A program made the position numbers and the translations under genes. Positions 36,890-49,400 of a stretch of DNA of 64,000 nucleotides are shown here, in pieces. Numbering within the stretch: position 1 is the first letter of the stretch; the number at the start of each line of letters is the position of its first letter. The DNA is from Crotophaga sulcirostris (taxonomy: Eukaryota; Chordata; Aves; Cuculiformes; Crotophagidae), in NCBI GenBank assembly GCA_013397455.1, contig VYZB01000279.1:248001-312000 (forward strand), given 5' to 3'. The notes under the pieces are model-generated. The model saw only the letters and a list, made by a program, of their open reading frames with translations, did not search any database and was not told the origin of the DNA.

Positions 36890-39800
36890 TCATGTTGAAC
36901 TGTTCAGCGCTTTCTATTCCACTCATGAAATGCAGGTGAAATTTCTATAGTATTTATAAAAAAGACCAAAAAGACACAAGAGAGCAATCATACTCGCACG
37001 TATGTGTTTGCATTCAGGTATAGTGAAGGATTACTCTATAACAAGGCCAGGTATCAATATGAGGACTAGACACTCCTTGGGAAAAGCTGAAAGGACCCAC
37101 AAAGAAGCAACACAGCCCTTGGGGATCTCCTGGCTCTCCCCTTCTCTGTCATTGCACAGGGGTACAATACCTACATGTGTCTGAGTGCACCTCTTCTATG
37201 TGCCATTAAGGAACCAGGCTTTCTATGTATGGTGCACCTCTCACATCCCTTTTATTAGAAGACACTTTCCAGTGACAGGGCAACTTCTTTATTCCTGGGG
37301 CCAGGGAGGGGTGCTATTTTGCTTGTGCAAGCAGAGAAACAGACATAAAAATCTGGATCTGCAGTCCACTGCAAGTCCATAGCATCACCAAGTTTTTTGT
37401 GGAGTTTGTAGTATTTTTAGCACTCAATTACAGCAACTTACAGAAAAATATTGGCTGCAGATCATGAGCGTTACATGGCAACAGAAAAATTATCCACTGT
37501 CTTGTGTAGCAGTTAGCTAAAACCCGACCTTTTAATCTTATTTTAACCAAAAAGGGTAAAATCAATCATAACATGAATACATATTCCCAAATTGAAATGT
37601 GTTTCTTAATTGGAAACTTTTACTGTGGCAATAGCTTTCAACATAGTTGACAAGATTTTGACATGTTGTGGTTTGGTCCATGGAGTTTTAATGATCGTAC
37701 ATGAGGCAACATTGATTTTATCCTTATATTTCTCCTTTACTGCTTTTTTTAGTCACCTGCTATAGCATTTGAGTCCACAGACATAAGATGAATTTTTGTT
37801 CAGTCTTGTCACAGTTGTGGCAGTCTCATTCCATCCGAGCTTCTCTCCTTTGATGTTAAGGGAGCCTGCAAAGACTGGTCTCCTGGCTTAAGTGTCTGAA
37901 GATAACTGTAACACAGCCTACATCAATATCCCTTTGCTGCCCCTTCTCATTTCCTGTAAGGTCTATTTCAAGACAAGTACTTACCTAATTAAAACATTTT
38001 TAGAGCCATCTTTAACATCAATTTGGTGGATTTCAGATTGGGAATATCTCTGGTTACCTTAACAGAGATGTATTGTAGTTTTACATGGTTGCAGAGTGAG
38101 AGGAGAACCCTTGTAGTGGCAGTTTGGATATGTCTGGCTCACTGGTTGCCTGCTTGAAGCTGCTTGAACTGCACCAGATCTGAGCAAGAAGGATGACAGT
38201 GGGTGTAATGAAAACATTGGGAGCTTTCATTAGGGATAGTTAACCTTTCCATCCAAGTTCTGCATCTTCAGCAGGCCCTGTTAGAAGCAAATGTCCAAGG
38301 ATCTGATTAAAATATGTGGTCACGTAACAGCAACAGTATCTCTGCTTTGTAGGGAGCCTCACACAGGCACTTCACAATCCATAAAAAAGCAATTTTTCAG
38401 GAATATAGAAATACTAATTTGGGGACTGGCAGAAGGTAGAACATTTCTCACAAGAGTGAAAATTCATAGTGCTTTGCCTAGCATTTATTTAATTGAAGCA
38501 TCAGATACACCAAGTTTATGGTTTGACCTTGGCTTCTGAAAGTTTTGGGGTGACTCTAAGGAAAGCTTTGGCCAGAGAAGATAGACCAGACAGCCAAATT
38601 CATCTAAACCAAGCTTTTGAATATCTTGTATTTGTACTGTGCTGGTTGCAAGCCGGAATTTTTTGCATCCTTTCCTAGAATAAGTTGTTATTCTTGGCAT
38701 CAGTATTCATGTTATTGTCAGTGACTGATCACTTCATCAGCATGTAGTAACCCCACTCCTCTTCTCCCAGTCTATCTAATACACTGTTCTACTCAGACAT
38801 GCTTGGGAGGGGGTGACTTGGTGTCCAGTTGCAACAACAGAGACTACTCCTTGAGAAGCTCATGATTAAGATAATGAAGCAAAATGCTGTTTAATTTATG
38901 GAAAGGTATCCTGTCCAGAGTTAATATCTTCAGTCGCAACTTAATTGAAATCAAATAGCATGCAAAAAAAGAAGAGAGAGACAGCAGCTAAAAGGTTAAG
39001 CAGAGTGCCTTACATCAAATGTTCAGCTGAGGATTAACTATAGATTGCAGAGCATACGTTAAAAATCAAGTTTATGTGTGCCCTGCAGTGATTTCTGTGT
39101 TCAAAATGAAACCTGAAATGCAAGCACTTGTTTATCTTTGTATGTTACTGCAGCATGTGTGACAAGAAAATGAAGAAGTCATGAAATATCATTAGTGTTT
39201 TCTTCTTGTTGATTATTGAGTTTCTTTAGCTGCAGGAAATGCTGGAGAAAATTTATGACTCCAACTGGTAGTTTAAAATTAACGTAATTGTTAAGATTTG
39301 GGATTATGAACGGCTGGTTATTGAACAGTAACAAGTAGACAATCTTTACAAAAACCACCTAATAAGTCTGCCTGCATAAGGGAACTTTTGGACAATAAGA
39401 AGAGTTGATCAGAAAGAGTAATAATCTGCTTTAAAATGGGAATGTAGATGACAGTAAATAAGGACAACTGTTGAAATTGGCAGTGTGAGGCAAATAATGA
39501 AGCCATTTCAAGGAGATTTACAGTAAATATAGCTTTTTTAAATAACAGAATTACAGAGCATTTGCAAGTTCCTCTCACTTTTTACTCCTGACTCCAGTGC
39601 AGTAATTCCACTGGCTTTGATGGCACAGTAATACAGTCAAACTTAATGAGAGCTAGGTTTCTGTTCTGTGACTAAATCATACCAACTTCATCCTCTTAGT
39701 CCACTTTTGCTTGAAAGTGTTTCATGTTGAATTCTTTCAGAAGAATTAAACAGTGGGGGTAGTAGCATTACAAATAAAACATTGATCTATACCAGTTTTG

Positions 39801-40180
39801 GGGATTGCTACCTCTTCTGTTCATAAATTTTCTAAGCTGCCATTACAGTGCTGTCATCTTTTCAGTCCTCCTCTCTCCAAGGAGGACCAGTTCAGATCAG
39901 CTCTCCATCAGGACTTCATTCATACTGTCCTTATGTCTGATTTGTGGTCAGTTCTAATTGGCTAGATGCCTCATCTTCCAGGGACTGTGTGCCTGGCAAC
40001 TGTTTCCGTAAGCACACGAGAAAGGCAAGGTAAGAGAGTGAAAAAATAGTCAGGTTTCAACAGTCAGAAAGCCCTAGTTTTTGTTGGGTTCTTGTCAGTG
40101 CGGGTGTACCTGCCACAGTACACCTGTGACCACAGTCCGTTATCACAGTCAAGACTCAACTAGACTATAAACTGAACCCT

Positions 40181-40273
40181 GCCATGGTTTGGATGATGGG
40201 TTGGCGTTAGTGTTGGGTTATAGGTTGGACTTGATGATCTCAGAGGTCATTTCCAACCTTGTGATACTGTGAT
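40181..40273 (+). mobile_element. Short CR1 3' tail
   Basis: Starts GCCATGGTTTGGATGATGGG, matching the end of ORF2 and the UTR of the copy at 17001-17247, continues GGTTGGACTTGATGATCTCA, TTTCCAACCTTG and ends in a tail of GATACTGTGATA. About 93 bases, plus orientation. The ORF2 stop codon position is altered (TTTGGATG instead of TTTAGATG), of no consequence in so short a piece. Confidence 0.94.
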
Positions 40274-41981
40274 AGAGCCAATTTGTTTTGCTTCTTCTTA
40301 GAGCAGTGGGTCTGCAGTTGGGAATTCTCCCCTTGGATTGGGACATTGCCCAAGTTAATTATAAGACTGAGAGCCCTTCTCTTATAGGTGAGTGATTATG
40401 CCCATTTTGGGTCACTATTCTAAAGAATTTTTCTCAAAACTTAAAAATTCTTAAGTTGATTGTGTAGTAATATTTCTGCTTGACAGCCAACCTAGCGGTT
40501 TACCTTGGTTGGCCTGAGTGCTAAGTAATTTTGTGACTGGTTTTCTGGTTTTTGTGTGCCTCTGTAACAGCTCTCAGAGATATTTGCACAAGCTTTTATT
40601 TTACACCAAGAAATAGTCAAAAGAATATCACTGAATTCATTCATGGTAGTAAAATTGAACAAAAGTCCAGTTTTTGCAAGAGTGAATGAGCAGATATGCC
40701 CATGAGATTAACAAATCCCCATCCAGTCACTTTGTATGGCTGGTTTTCAGACATCTGTAGCACACACACCAGGAATAATTGTTTAAAGAGCTCTGCATTC
40801 AAAGCTGCCAGATTTCTGAATGGCTTGATACTCTTTTGGAACTATCTATTCCTCTAGCATCATGAAGAGATATGCACAGGGTGACCTGGCAGAGCATCAT
40901 CTGTGCCACTAAAACATAGGTGTATGTCTAAGCCTTCAGTAACTAGCTGTAAGTCCTTAAAGATGGTGCTGAAATGGAAAAGGATATGCAACCTGGGAAA
41001 ATAATGGCCAAATTTGTTTAACATACTTTACAACAATGGTTATGTCACATAATTTTAAGTGAATCTTGCTCATTAGGTTCTGAACCTCTGCATTCAATGC
41101 TGTAGGAGTCTGAAGGAGTCACAAAGAATTTGTCTAATTAGCATCATGCACGAAGGCTGCTGAAGCATCGGTAAAGGCTAGATCTTCCACACCAGTAATG
41201 ATCTTATTACCATAGTTACAGTTGTCTGATTCTCCTTCTCCCTGCAACTTCTCAAATAGCATTAAGAATATTTTCAAAAACATCTACGCACTCCTTTTAA
41301 CTCCAGGTACCACCACCCCAGGGACTCCTGCAGCAAATACTCTGTGGAGACTCGTGGCATACTGAGCCCTAGAGAGGGCTAAGGGGCAAAACAACATTCT
41401 TCCTAGGGAAGGGAATAAGTATGATACTTGGGAATCTGTGCAGATCAGGAGCCTGTGTTGAGTATGTACAGCTGGGCAGAGACACTCTTTGGGATCAGGG
41501 TGACTTGCCCTTGACTAGTCTTGGCAAGACTGAAATGACCTTTCTCTCAGTGAGCTGTGATTTCAGTTACCTCTGAAATATGGGCCAATGGAGCTGTCTT
41601 TAATTCCCTGTCGAGAAGCGGTGCTCTAGCTGAACTGTGCAGGTGTGTAATACCACAGGCTGCAAATAGGAGCCAGAGTAAAGGCGTTTAGAACTTTTGA
41701 CTGAAAAGCCTCTTCTGTAAGCGAAAGAAAAAAGGCTGAAAAGATCCAATCCACTATGGTACTTTTAACACCAAGTTCTATTTCAAGCCTCCTAATTTGT
41801 ATCTTTTTTTGTCCTCTGTATCTTCCTGTTAGCAAGTGGTGATAGTTCCTTTTTTTCATTTTTTCCATTTCCAGCCCCTCTTGTCTCAAACCAGATGGTT
41901 AACATGGGGTCTGACCTAACCAGATGCAAAACAGGTGTTAAGAGGAATTTTATCTTCCAAAGCACCTTATCTCAAAGCACC
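40274..41981. other. Unique non-coding DNA between two CR1 tails
   Basis: No gene or named repeat seen. An 87-codon minus frame (41889-41626) resembles nothing known. A 12-base direct repeat CAAAGCACCTTA (41958-41969, 41973-41984) sits exactly at the junction with the next CR1. Confidence 0.55.
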
Positions 41982-42077
41982 TTAGATGATGGGTTGGTGT
42001 TAGTGTTGAGTTATAGGTTGGACTCGATGATCTCAGAGGTCCTTTCCAACCTTGTAATACTGTAATACTGTGATACT
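41982..42077 (+). mobile_element. Short CR1 3' tail
   Basis: TTAGATGATGGGTTGGTG, then GGTTGGACTCGATGATCTCA, CCTTTCCAACCTTG and a tail of two and a half units (TAATACTGTAATACTGTGATACT). About 96 bases in plus orientation, very close to the copies at 17001 and 40181, so probably of similar age. Confidence 0.95.
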
Positions 42078-44555
42078 TTCCTGGCCTGTAAAGATCTGTG
42101 TGGTGGTTTGGGTGGTTTCAGCATATTCTCTGATCCACTCCATGAAAAATGTGAGAATGAGATGTGCTATGCTCAGGAACAAGGCTGCCAGGCATTCTTG
42201 CATGTATTTTCTTCTTATTTTGTGATCTGACTTGACAAATGAAAAGTGGTTTCTATATAAACAAGTAGACCACCAGATTTCAGAGAGGGGCTTACTTATA
42301 CCTGGTTTAGTACAATTAATGGGATGGGTAAAGGATCTTTCTGTTAAGCACATTGCCTTTGTGTTCATCTGCCATCTCCTTTTGCAACCTTATTTAAGGT
42401 GAGTCTGAAATGTGTTCGGAGTTTCAGAAGAGGCATCTGCTTGAATCTTCTAATTGAGCTTTGGAAAGCAGAAGTAGCAGCAAAGTTCAAAATCTGAAAG
42501 GGGAAAAAATGTTAATTTCAATCTGAGGTAGAGGTTTGGTGATAGGCAGGGCATGCCTTTTTTGCTGTAACCTTGCGGAGGATGGCAGTGAGCCTCTTCC
42601 TCTCTCCCAGACACAGGGTCTGGACTGTGCTTCAGGCTGGCTCTGATGCCAGAGCAGCTCAGGGAGGAGGAAGTTTTCAGCATCTCATGGTAAATGTAGT
42701 TCATTCGTGAGCCCCCATATTGGAGGGAGAAAGACTCTGGCGCAGAAATGCTTATGAGGAGCAACAATGGCATTTCCAATGAAGTGTCAGTAGCACTTGA
42801 CAATTGTCGATGTTGAAGTTTCCGTAAAAAAAAGCAATTGTTTTCAGTGAAAAATGTTTTTCTCAAGGTTTTTTAAGCCTTTGCCTAAATCTTTTACAGA
42901 ATTAAACCCTTTTATCCAACAATCTGAAAGGGATGAACTCTGTATATGCCTGATATTCTCCACACTAATGGCATTAGGCTCTTCTCCCTGACCTTACAGA
43001 TTAAGGTCTGAACTGTCACCTATAGCAGATTTTATAATGGCCTTTAATAACATTGAATAGAACACGTGTATTGAGAAGAGAGGGAAGCAAACACTCTCCT
43101 TTAGTTGATTGAACAGCTGCATTATATCTGTACTATCTGGGAAAAGTGACTATTTTGCCCTGAAATCATGGGGATTTCTTTATCTTCTTGAGTGAATTGA
43201 CTAAGATTGCATCAGGCATGACTTAGAAGGCCCGATTAAATACAGTGACTTACAGTGTATTCACAAAATGTTTGAACAATGGGTCAATAGATTTTAATAA
43301 TTTGCAATGAGACATCAGGCTGTGGTTTTCACTATGGATTTTAAGTTGAACCCTACTGGTTTAACTGTGCATGCAGAGTATATGCCTGCAACCGCATCTT
43401 CAATTTTAAGTTATAACCAAGCTGTAGGAAATAAAAACTCCATGTGGAGTAAATTATAGAACACTTTATTTTACTTGATCTTGCCCAGCGAGTTAAAATA
43501 AACATGTGTCCTTAGATGTATCAGTAATTCATGTAACATGTTAATTACTCAGTGTGTAGTCATTACTTTTCCAGTAGTACTCATTACTCCAACAGCTCTC
43601 AAGTGTTTCTGCAACAACACTTGGCTTGTAGCTATAATGATACCATTTCACAAGTTTCTCAAGGCATTTTTTTGCTCTCACTTGCATTGATTGCATTTCA
43701 TTTACCTTTTTGCCACTGCTATTGTTTATTAGCAAGAGCTTATCAATTAGCTCGGTCAAGTTCCCAATGAAAACTACTGTTTCACTCACTAAAAATCAAT
43801 AAAGGAACTCAATAACTCCTTCCAAAACCCAATAAAGAAGCTGCAAATTAAAGTGTTCACAGCAGATATGTGTGCAGTGCTTTGGTTGAGTAGTTTATCT
43901 GATGAAAAAAATGCTGGGTTTTGTTAACTGTAACTTTCTGCTGAATGCAGCCTGGATCTGCCAATATTTTTTTCCTGCCTTGCCCTTTTCCCTTTGCTTA
44001 GAAATGCTGAAATAAAGGTGGCATTTTCAAAGAGAAAATATTTTCATTGGTTAGAAATCATATCTTGAATTAACATTTCTGGAAATATGAACAAGTATCG
44101 TTTTTGAAGGTTAAAACTATGCTAAAAGCAAACTGCAATGCTGTATGGAGGCATGAGAAGGAAAAATTTTAACTTACAAAGGCAATGTTATGTTGCTCAG
44201 CTCAGACCAAAGGAACCACTCTCTGCTTGTGCTTCGTACTTGTCATTTGACTTCAGTATACATCCATTTCTTATGTTTAAATAGGAGTCCATCTGGAGTA
44301 GGTTTTTTGGGTCATGGACTGAAGCTTATTTGTTCTGTTTATGCTGAGACTAATGTAACCACCTTCATAGCAGAAAGGAATAAGAAATTACTATGTATTT
44401 ATTGTATGTAGTTTGGAATGAAAAATTCATGAGGAATATATCTGATGATGAACTAACTAATTCTAATGCAGAAGTAGTAGGGGTTTTCAGCAGAGTTATA
44501 GCAGGATTAGTTTTCAAATGCCATTTAGATATGGCCAATAATTCTTACTCTTTCT

Positions 44556-44690
44556 ACTGCTGTAGCGGCTAGAGGCTACCAGCCAAGCAAGGATCTGGTA
44601 AATTGTGTGATGCTGCATTGTTTGTGCACACAGTGGCAAGATAATCTCGGCCCAGAAGACGTGCTAAGATAAGTAGATAAGACACAAATG
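44556..44690 (+). repeat. Ancient amniote SINE relic (MIR1_Amn-like)
   Basis: The stretch TGTAGCGGCTAGAGGCTACC, AGCCAAGCAAGGATCTGG, ATTGTGTGATGCTGCA, TGCACACAGTGGCAAGATAA, CGGCCCAGAAGACGTGCTAA and GTAGATAAGACAC lines up in order with an interspersed repeat common in turtles, crocodilians and birds (GGTAGC.CCTAGAGGC ... CCATTGTGCTAGGCGCTGTAC ... CCCTGCCCCAAAGAGCTTA). I recall this family as a MIR-type SINE of amniotes. Ordered partial matches over about 130 bases make the relation likely; the exact family name is from memory. Confidence 0.6.
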
Positions 44691-45052
44691 CTGAAGGAAA
44701 GAAAACATTTTTTATTTTTGCTTGGTTGACCCTTTGAGATAGGGGAGAAATTAAGAGATACTTTCTGATTATCCACGGAGTTGCAAACATAGCCCTGAAG
44801 CAAAAACTAGTACCTTGGCTTCCTGTAGGATACTTTAATCTCATCATTATCCTTCATGTGCACAGGATTCAAAACACAATAACTAGGAAACATTGTGTTT
44901 CTTGTGTTTCAAAATGGTTCAGAGCAAGCAGCCATTTTTACATAGCAATACTGTTCAAGGCTTGTCAACAATTAACTGTATGTGTAGAAGAGAAAATGTA
45001 TTTTTAAAACCTGCTCCACTCTGATCAGATTAGGAAATATTGTCAAGGCAAT

Positions 45053-45120
45053 CAGAGGAAAATAAAGAAGGATGAAACTGCTCTCACAGAGGAAAATAAA
45101 GAAGGATGAAACTGCTCTCA
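45053..45120. repeat. Perfect 34-bp tandem duplication
   Basis: Two identical 34-base units (45053-45086 and 45087-45120), each starting CAGAGGAAAATAAAG and ending CTGCTCTCA, followed by the first three bases of a third. Not CR1-derived as far as I can see. Zero mismatches suggest a recent duplication or an assembly artefact. Confidence 0.97.
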
Positions 45121-45847
45121 CAGTAATGGAAAAATAATTATCAGTGTGGTAGCTGATTGCATGTTGTCCCTGCCGGATGTCAGAGGAGAAACATCTATTT
45201 TCAAAACACTTTTCGGGTCTCATCCAACATCATGCTCAGCCTGCTCAGTTCCCACGCAATGTCAATGGAAACAAGAGGCACAGAGCACCTCAGCGGATGC
45301 CCTTAGCATCTTCCAGGATCAGCCCCACCCATATTTGACAAAAGCAGCTCACCACTGGCAATGAGAACAAGACAAAGGATTTGAAATAACAACAAATGAA
45401 ATTAAAATGTGTTGAAAACAGGGTAACTATAGATGATGACATTTAATCATGAGTTATTAACACAGTTGCTGCCATGTTTCAAAAAATCGTTTGCTGTTTT
45501 GGAAAATGTCTCCTTGGATGTGTTTGCACATTTGTGTTTGTCATGAGAAATCTCCACAAAACAGCTCAGCAGCTGGGAAATTGCTGGTACACTGGAAAGT
45601 GCATGCATCTCCGGGGGGAAAGTCATCTTGACTTTGGTGAGGAGTGGATGGAGGTTATCATGGAGAAACTTTGAAGCTTTGTCTTCCTGCTTAAAATAAG
45701 CTACTCCTAGAAAGGGTGAACGAAAATGGAATCGGAGTATAAGGGTGGCTGTCATCAGAGGCCTCTACAAAAAAACTTAAATATATTTAGTCACTGCTGA
45801 TAGGAAAAGAGTATAGTTTAGGAGTTCATTGCGAGAGTTGCTGTACA

Positions 45848-45948
45848 AGCATAGTTAAGAGATAGTCCAAGTCACGAGCAGCCAGTTTCTCCAGGAGAAT
45901 ACTATGGGAAATGGTGCAAAAGGCTTTACTGAAGTCCAGGTAAACGAC
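45848..45948 (-). mobile_element. CR1 LINE internal RT fragment (palm motif A)
   Basis: On the minus strand this reads VVYLDFSKAF (DFSKAF at 45936-45919), then ISHSILLEKLAARDLD, the RT palm motif A region of CR1 with its catalytic Asp. Similarity fades toward 45848. It has no 3' UTR of its own; it is abutted directly at 45949 by the tail of another CR1. Either a remnant of an older element split by the newer insertion, or part of one rearranged element. Confidence 0.85.
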
Positions 45949-46455
45949 ACAGAATCAGAGAATAGTTTGGGTTGGAAGCAACTTTTAAAGGATGTCCAGT
46001 CCAACCCTCTTGCAGTAAGCAGGGTCATACATCTTCAGCTAGATCAGGTTGCTCAGAGCCCCATCCAACTTGAAATTCAAAGTTTCCAGGCATGGGGCAC
46101 CTACTACTATTTTGGGCAACCTGTTCCACTGTTTCATCACCCTCTTTGTAAAAAATTTCTTTTTTATGTCTAGTCTAAATCTACCCTCTTTTAGTTTAAA
46201 ACCATTACCACTTGTTCTATTGTAACAGGCCCTGTCAAAATGTTTGCTCCCAGCCTGTATCGATAATAAGAATTGCCTGGACCCAGGTGCCGGACCTTCC
46301 ATTTGGCCTTTGTTGAAATTCAGTAGGTTCACACAAGCCCACTTCTCAAGGTTGTCCAGGTCCCTCTGGATGGCATCCATCTCTCAGGCTTGTCAAACGC
46401 ACCACTCAACTTCTGCTATTTGACACACTGAAAACTGATGAGTTGAGGGTATCAT
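45949..46455 (-). mobile_element. CR1 LINE with internal deletion
   Basis: Starts (on plus) with the tail ACAGAATCAGAGAATAG and GTTTGGGTTGGAAGC, then the 3' UTR and ORF2 C-terminus, then at about 46258 jumps to RT sequence around DAIQRDLDNLEKW and, more decayed, the FADD-box region up to about 46455. Compared with the related copy at 53310-54270, the RT C-terminal part (roughly [10 protein letters not shown] through the RVQRR block) is missing. The deletion joint falls near GATACAGGCTGGG. The resulting chimera is open for 113 codons on the minus strand. Confidence 0.92.
46039..46380 (-). pseudogene. Chimeric CR1 ORF2 remnant, open by deletion
   Basis: A 113-codon frame whose first about 40 residues come from RT (MDAIQRDLDNLEKWA, then a frameshifted stretch) and whose last about 65 come from the ORF2 C-terminus (GRFRLDIKKKFFTKRV, WNRLPKIVVGAPCLE). 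The in-frame fusion is a by-product of the internal deletion. No catalytic motif is inside it, so I do not regard it as a functional gene. Confidence 0.85.
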
Positions 46456-49400
46456 CTTTAGAGGCAATCCCCCCTCCAAGGTTTATTACATTTCAGAATA
46501 AAAAAAGTTTGCTTAATCTATAGTTAGCATCTGCACTTCATTCTTTTTTTTCTAAACAAAGATAAAATGCCATATACAACAAAATAATGGGTTAGAAATA
46601 GCTTTCACATTAATCACCCAAGTACCAAAATGATGTCAATCCATTTATCTTGACTGTGATACTTTCAGAAGAAAGACAGATAAGTAAACAGCTACAAAAT
46701 ACAGAGGTGCTTAGCTCGAGTAGAATAAACTCCAGTGTTGGTGAAAAGGAAAATTTGAAAAATGCCATTAAACACATGCTTACACAAGTTTTTTTACGTT
46801 TAAAGAAAAAAAGGACCATTTGCTGTAGCTGAATGTAAGATAATTAAAAGTGGAAATCACCAATTTGAATCTTTATATTAGCAATAAGTACTCTTAAAAG
46901 CATTACAATGCTGGATGTGCCAGTACAATCAGTTAATTTTAATTTTTGAGCACTGCCATTTTTAAGAGCTGTACACAGAATTTTTACTATACAGAATAGT
47001 TCACTGATTTCTTATGAGGACAAAGCACACTGAATTTCCACTTGAATTGAGTGTCCAGTAACAGCCAGCACATACCAAGTAACTTCCCTTCCAAACTCAT
47101 CTCACTCTTACTCTGTATTGACCAAAACTTGAATGCACGAGTCCAAATTTTATGATTGTTTGCATAGGTTGAGCGTAACCTATATGAACAACTATACTAA
47201 CACAGCAATAAACCTGCTAAGAAACAACAGCACACCTGCAGAAGCAGACAGGACTGGTATTTGCAGGCTGGTGCCCAAAAATATGGGTTTCCTTTCTTCT
47301 CCAGTGATGTTTGACCCCTCAAGATGGTTAACCTTTTTACCTGGATCTCTTTGTAGTCCTTAATATCAGGGGACGCTTCAAGTGTAAAAATTAAATCATT
47401 TCCTTTGAAATTAAACTATCTGAAGACCCATTCAGTTGTGCTAAGCACCACTCAGCTTCTGGTACATGCAAGGCCAACTCTGAGTTTTAGATATTGCTAC
47501 CAATAGACAGAGAGAAAATTGGTACCCCTGTCTAAAGGAATCAAATTTGCAGGATGTCAGCAGCAAGTGTGAGACTGAATAAGTGACCCATAGGAATCTT
47601 CCTAGTTATGACTGAAGCTATGGTATCTGTAAGTGTTTCATGGTAGGTAGGAACCATGGTGAGCTCTGCTCAGACCTTGCTCAGGAAGGTCTGGAGAAAA
47701 CTGCCTACACTTTATGCTAACCACACCTAACTTCTCTGCTGCAAGATTAAGGCACTGAAAGCTGCTTTCTAAACAATTACTCTGTGTTTTTGTATATCCT
47801 CCAGTCACCTCAAAGCCTAACCAAAAACATGGCTAACAGTGGAAAGGGCTGCTAAAGTCAAGGCTGTGGTGTAATGCTGCCTATACCGTCGCACTGAGGC
47901 TCATGGGGCTGAAAGACAGCACAGCTACAGGACAGGGCAAGCATGAGTTAAACCCAGAGACAAGCCAGGTCTGCAGTCCAACTCAGGCTTGGGACCGGGC
48001 TCCCTGTGCCCTGTTCAGCAACAAATCACAAGATTCCCTTCCCCCTGTTCATGAGCAAATACTCTGAGTAGAGTCATCTTCTTAAATAAACGGAGTCTTC
48101 TGGTCTTCCAGGGAGGAGAACAGCATAAGGTGCTCTGTCCTTTTTGCATGAATGCATCCATGTGTATCTTCAATTAATGCAAAAGAGCTTTACACATATA
48201 CACACCAAGAAGATACTCTTCCCCCATATATCTATTGAAAGGAGAACAAAAGTACTGAACAAATGGTAACCCTAAATACAGGGGTTAATAGAGTATCACG
48301 TATAACTGACAAGAAAGATAATATGCCTGCAGCCAAAGAAACACATTTATATTATCAGTAGGTAAAAGCAAGTGGATATAGTGCTTCTTACCATTTCCTA
48401 TTTACACTTTTCATAAAACCTTGATTCCCTGTAGTCCTGTCCATGAAAGTACTTCAAATTCATTTCTGCTAGTAACCCAATTCACTTTTATTGACAGTAG
48501 GCTTGAGTCCCTGCAAACAGAAAGACTGAGAATATTGCAGACAAAGGAAATCTCATCCATTGAGATCTCCTGAATGACAGTCCCCACCACGACACAGATG
48601 CATACAAAGATGGTGATGAAGGTCAAGGAGAAACACTGCAGTAAGACTGTTAGAAACAGCAGGATATGTGTAAACCAGAGACAAAGTGCTTTGCCAAGAA
48701 ATTACAATTTAGCATCTGTCAGAAATAAAATGCCACCATAGCAGCAGCTCAGAGCCTCAGTAGAGGGATGTGTTGCAGGCTAGGAGGTTCCTTGACCTCA
48801 AAGACATTGTAATCAAAAAAGAAAAAAAATACACAACACTTGGCAGGGGCTAGATAGGCAAGAGGGGAAGCCAGTTGTTTATGGTTATTTTACAAGTAAG
48901 CTCAAGCCATAAGATGTCCTGAGTGCAGGCTTAAACACTGATGTTGTCCGCAAAATAGTAAATATCTGCTTCTGATAACCAACAGACTTCTTGAGTAGTC
49001 CAGCTATGACCTATAGAGGAGACAATCTTCATAAAAAATAAGACCAGCTGTATGTATCTAATTTAGTACCATGAATTGCTCTCAAATGAATGAGAATTAT
49101 TGTCTGAGTTTTAAACTCATCTCTTTTGTTGTCTCTGAACAGCTATATACCTTTCAGTATGGGTTGGGAGACCATACTACTTCCTCTGTTCATCACTTTA
49201 TAAAACTGTGTCATATATGCTTTTGTCAGGATAAAAGTCTTCTCTAAGATTTACAAGTTTTCAAATTTCTCCAGGCTCCTCAGACCTCATAATTCTTCTC
49301 TTTACCTCTGAACACCATTTATTTGCTCACCAAAAACGCATGGCATTTGTCAGTGATTTTAGTGCTCTAGTTAGCAAGGAAGGCACTTGTTAGCTGGTAT

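Larger units (their letters stand above)
33517..40180. other. Unique non-coding DNA with simple repeats
   Basis: No gene recognised; the longest frame is 112 codons (34379-34717, plus) and unremarkable. It includes three microsatellites listed separately (33947, 35431, 36871). Confidence 0.55.
42078..45847. other. Unique non-coding DNA with old SINE relic and tandem duplication
   Basis: No gene recognised. A 138-codon minus frame (42866-42450) has no known domain. 43500-43800 is AT-rich with homeobox-, SOX- and FOX-like cores (TAATTA at 43542, ATTGTTTATT at 43721) and is open on both strands, so it is a CNE candidate. The SINE relic and the 34-bp duplication are listed separately. Confidence 0.5.

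Noticed and set aside
42450..42866. 138-codon minus frame
   Set aside because: No motif recognised; low-complexity Ser/Leu composition and no supporting context.
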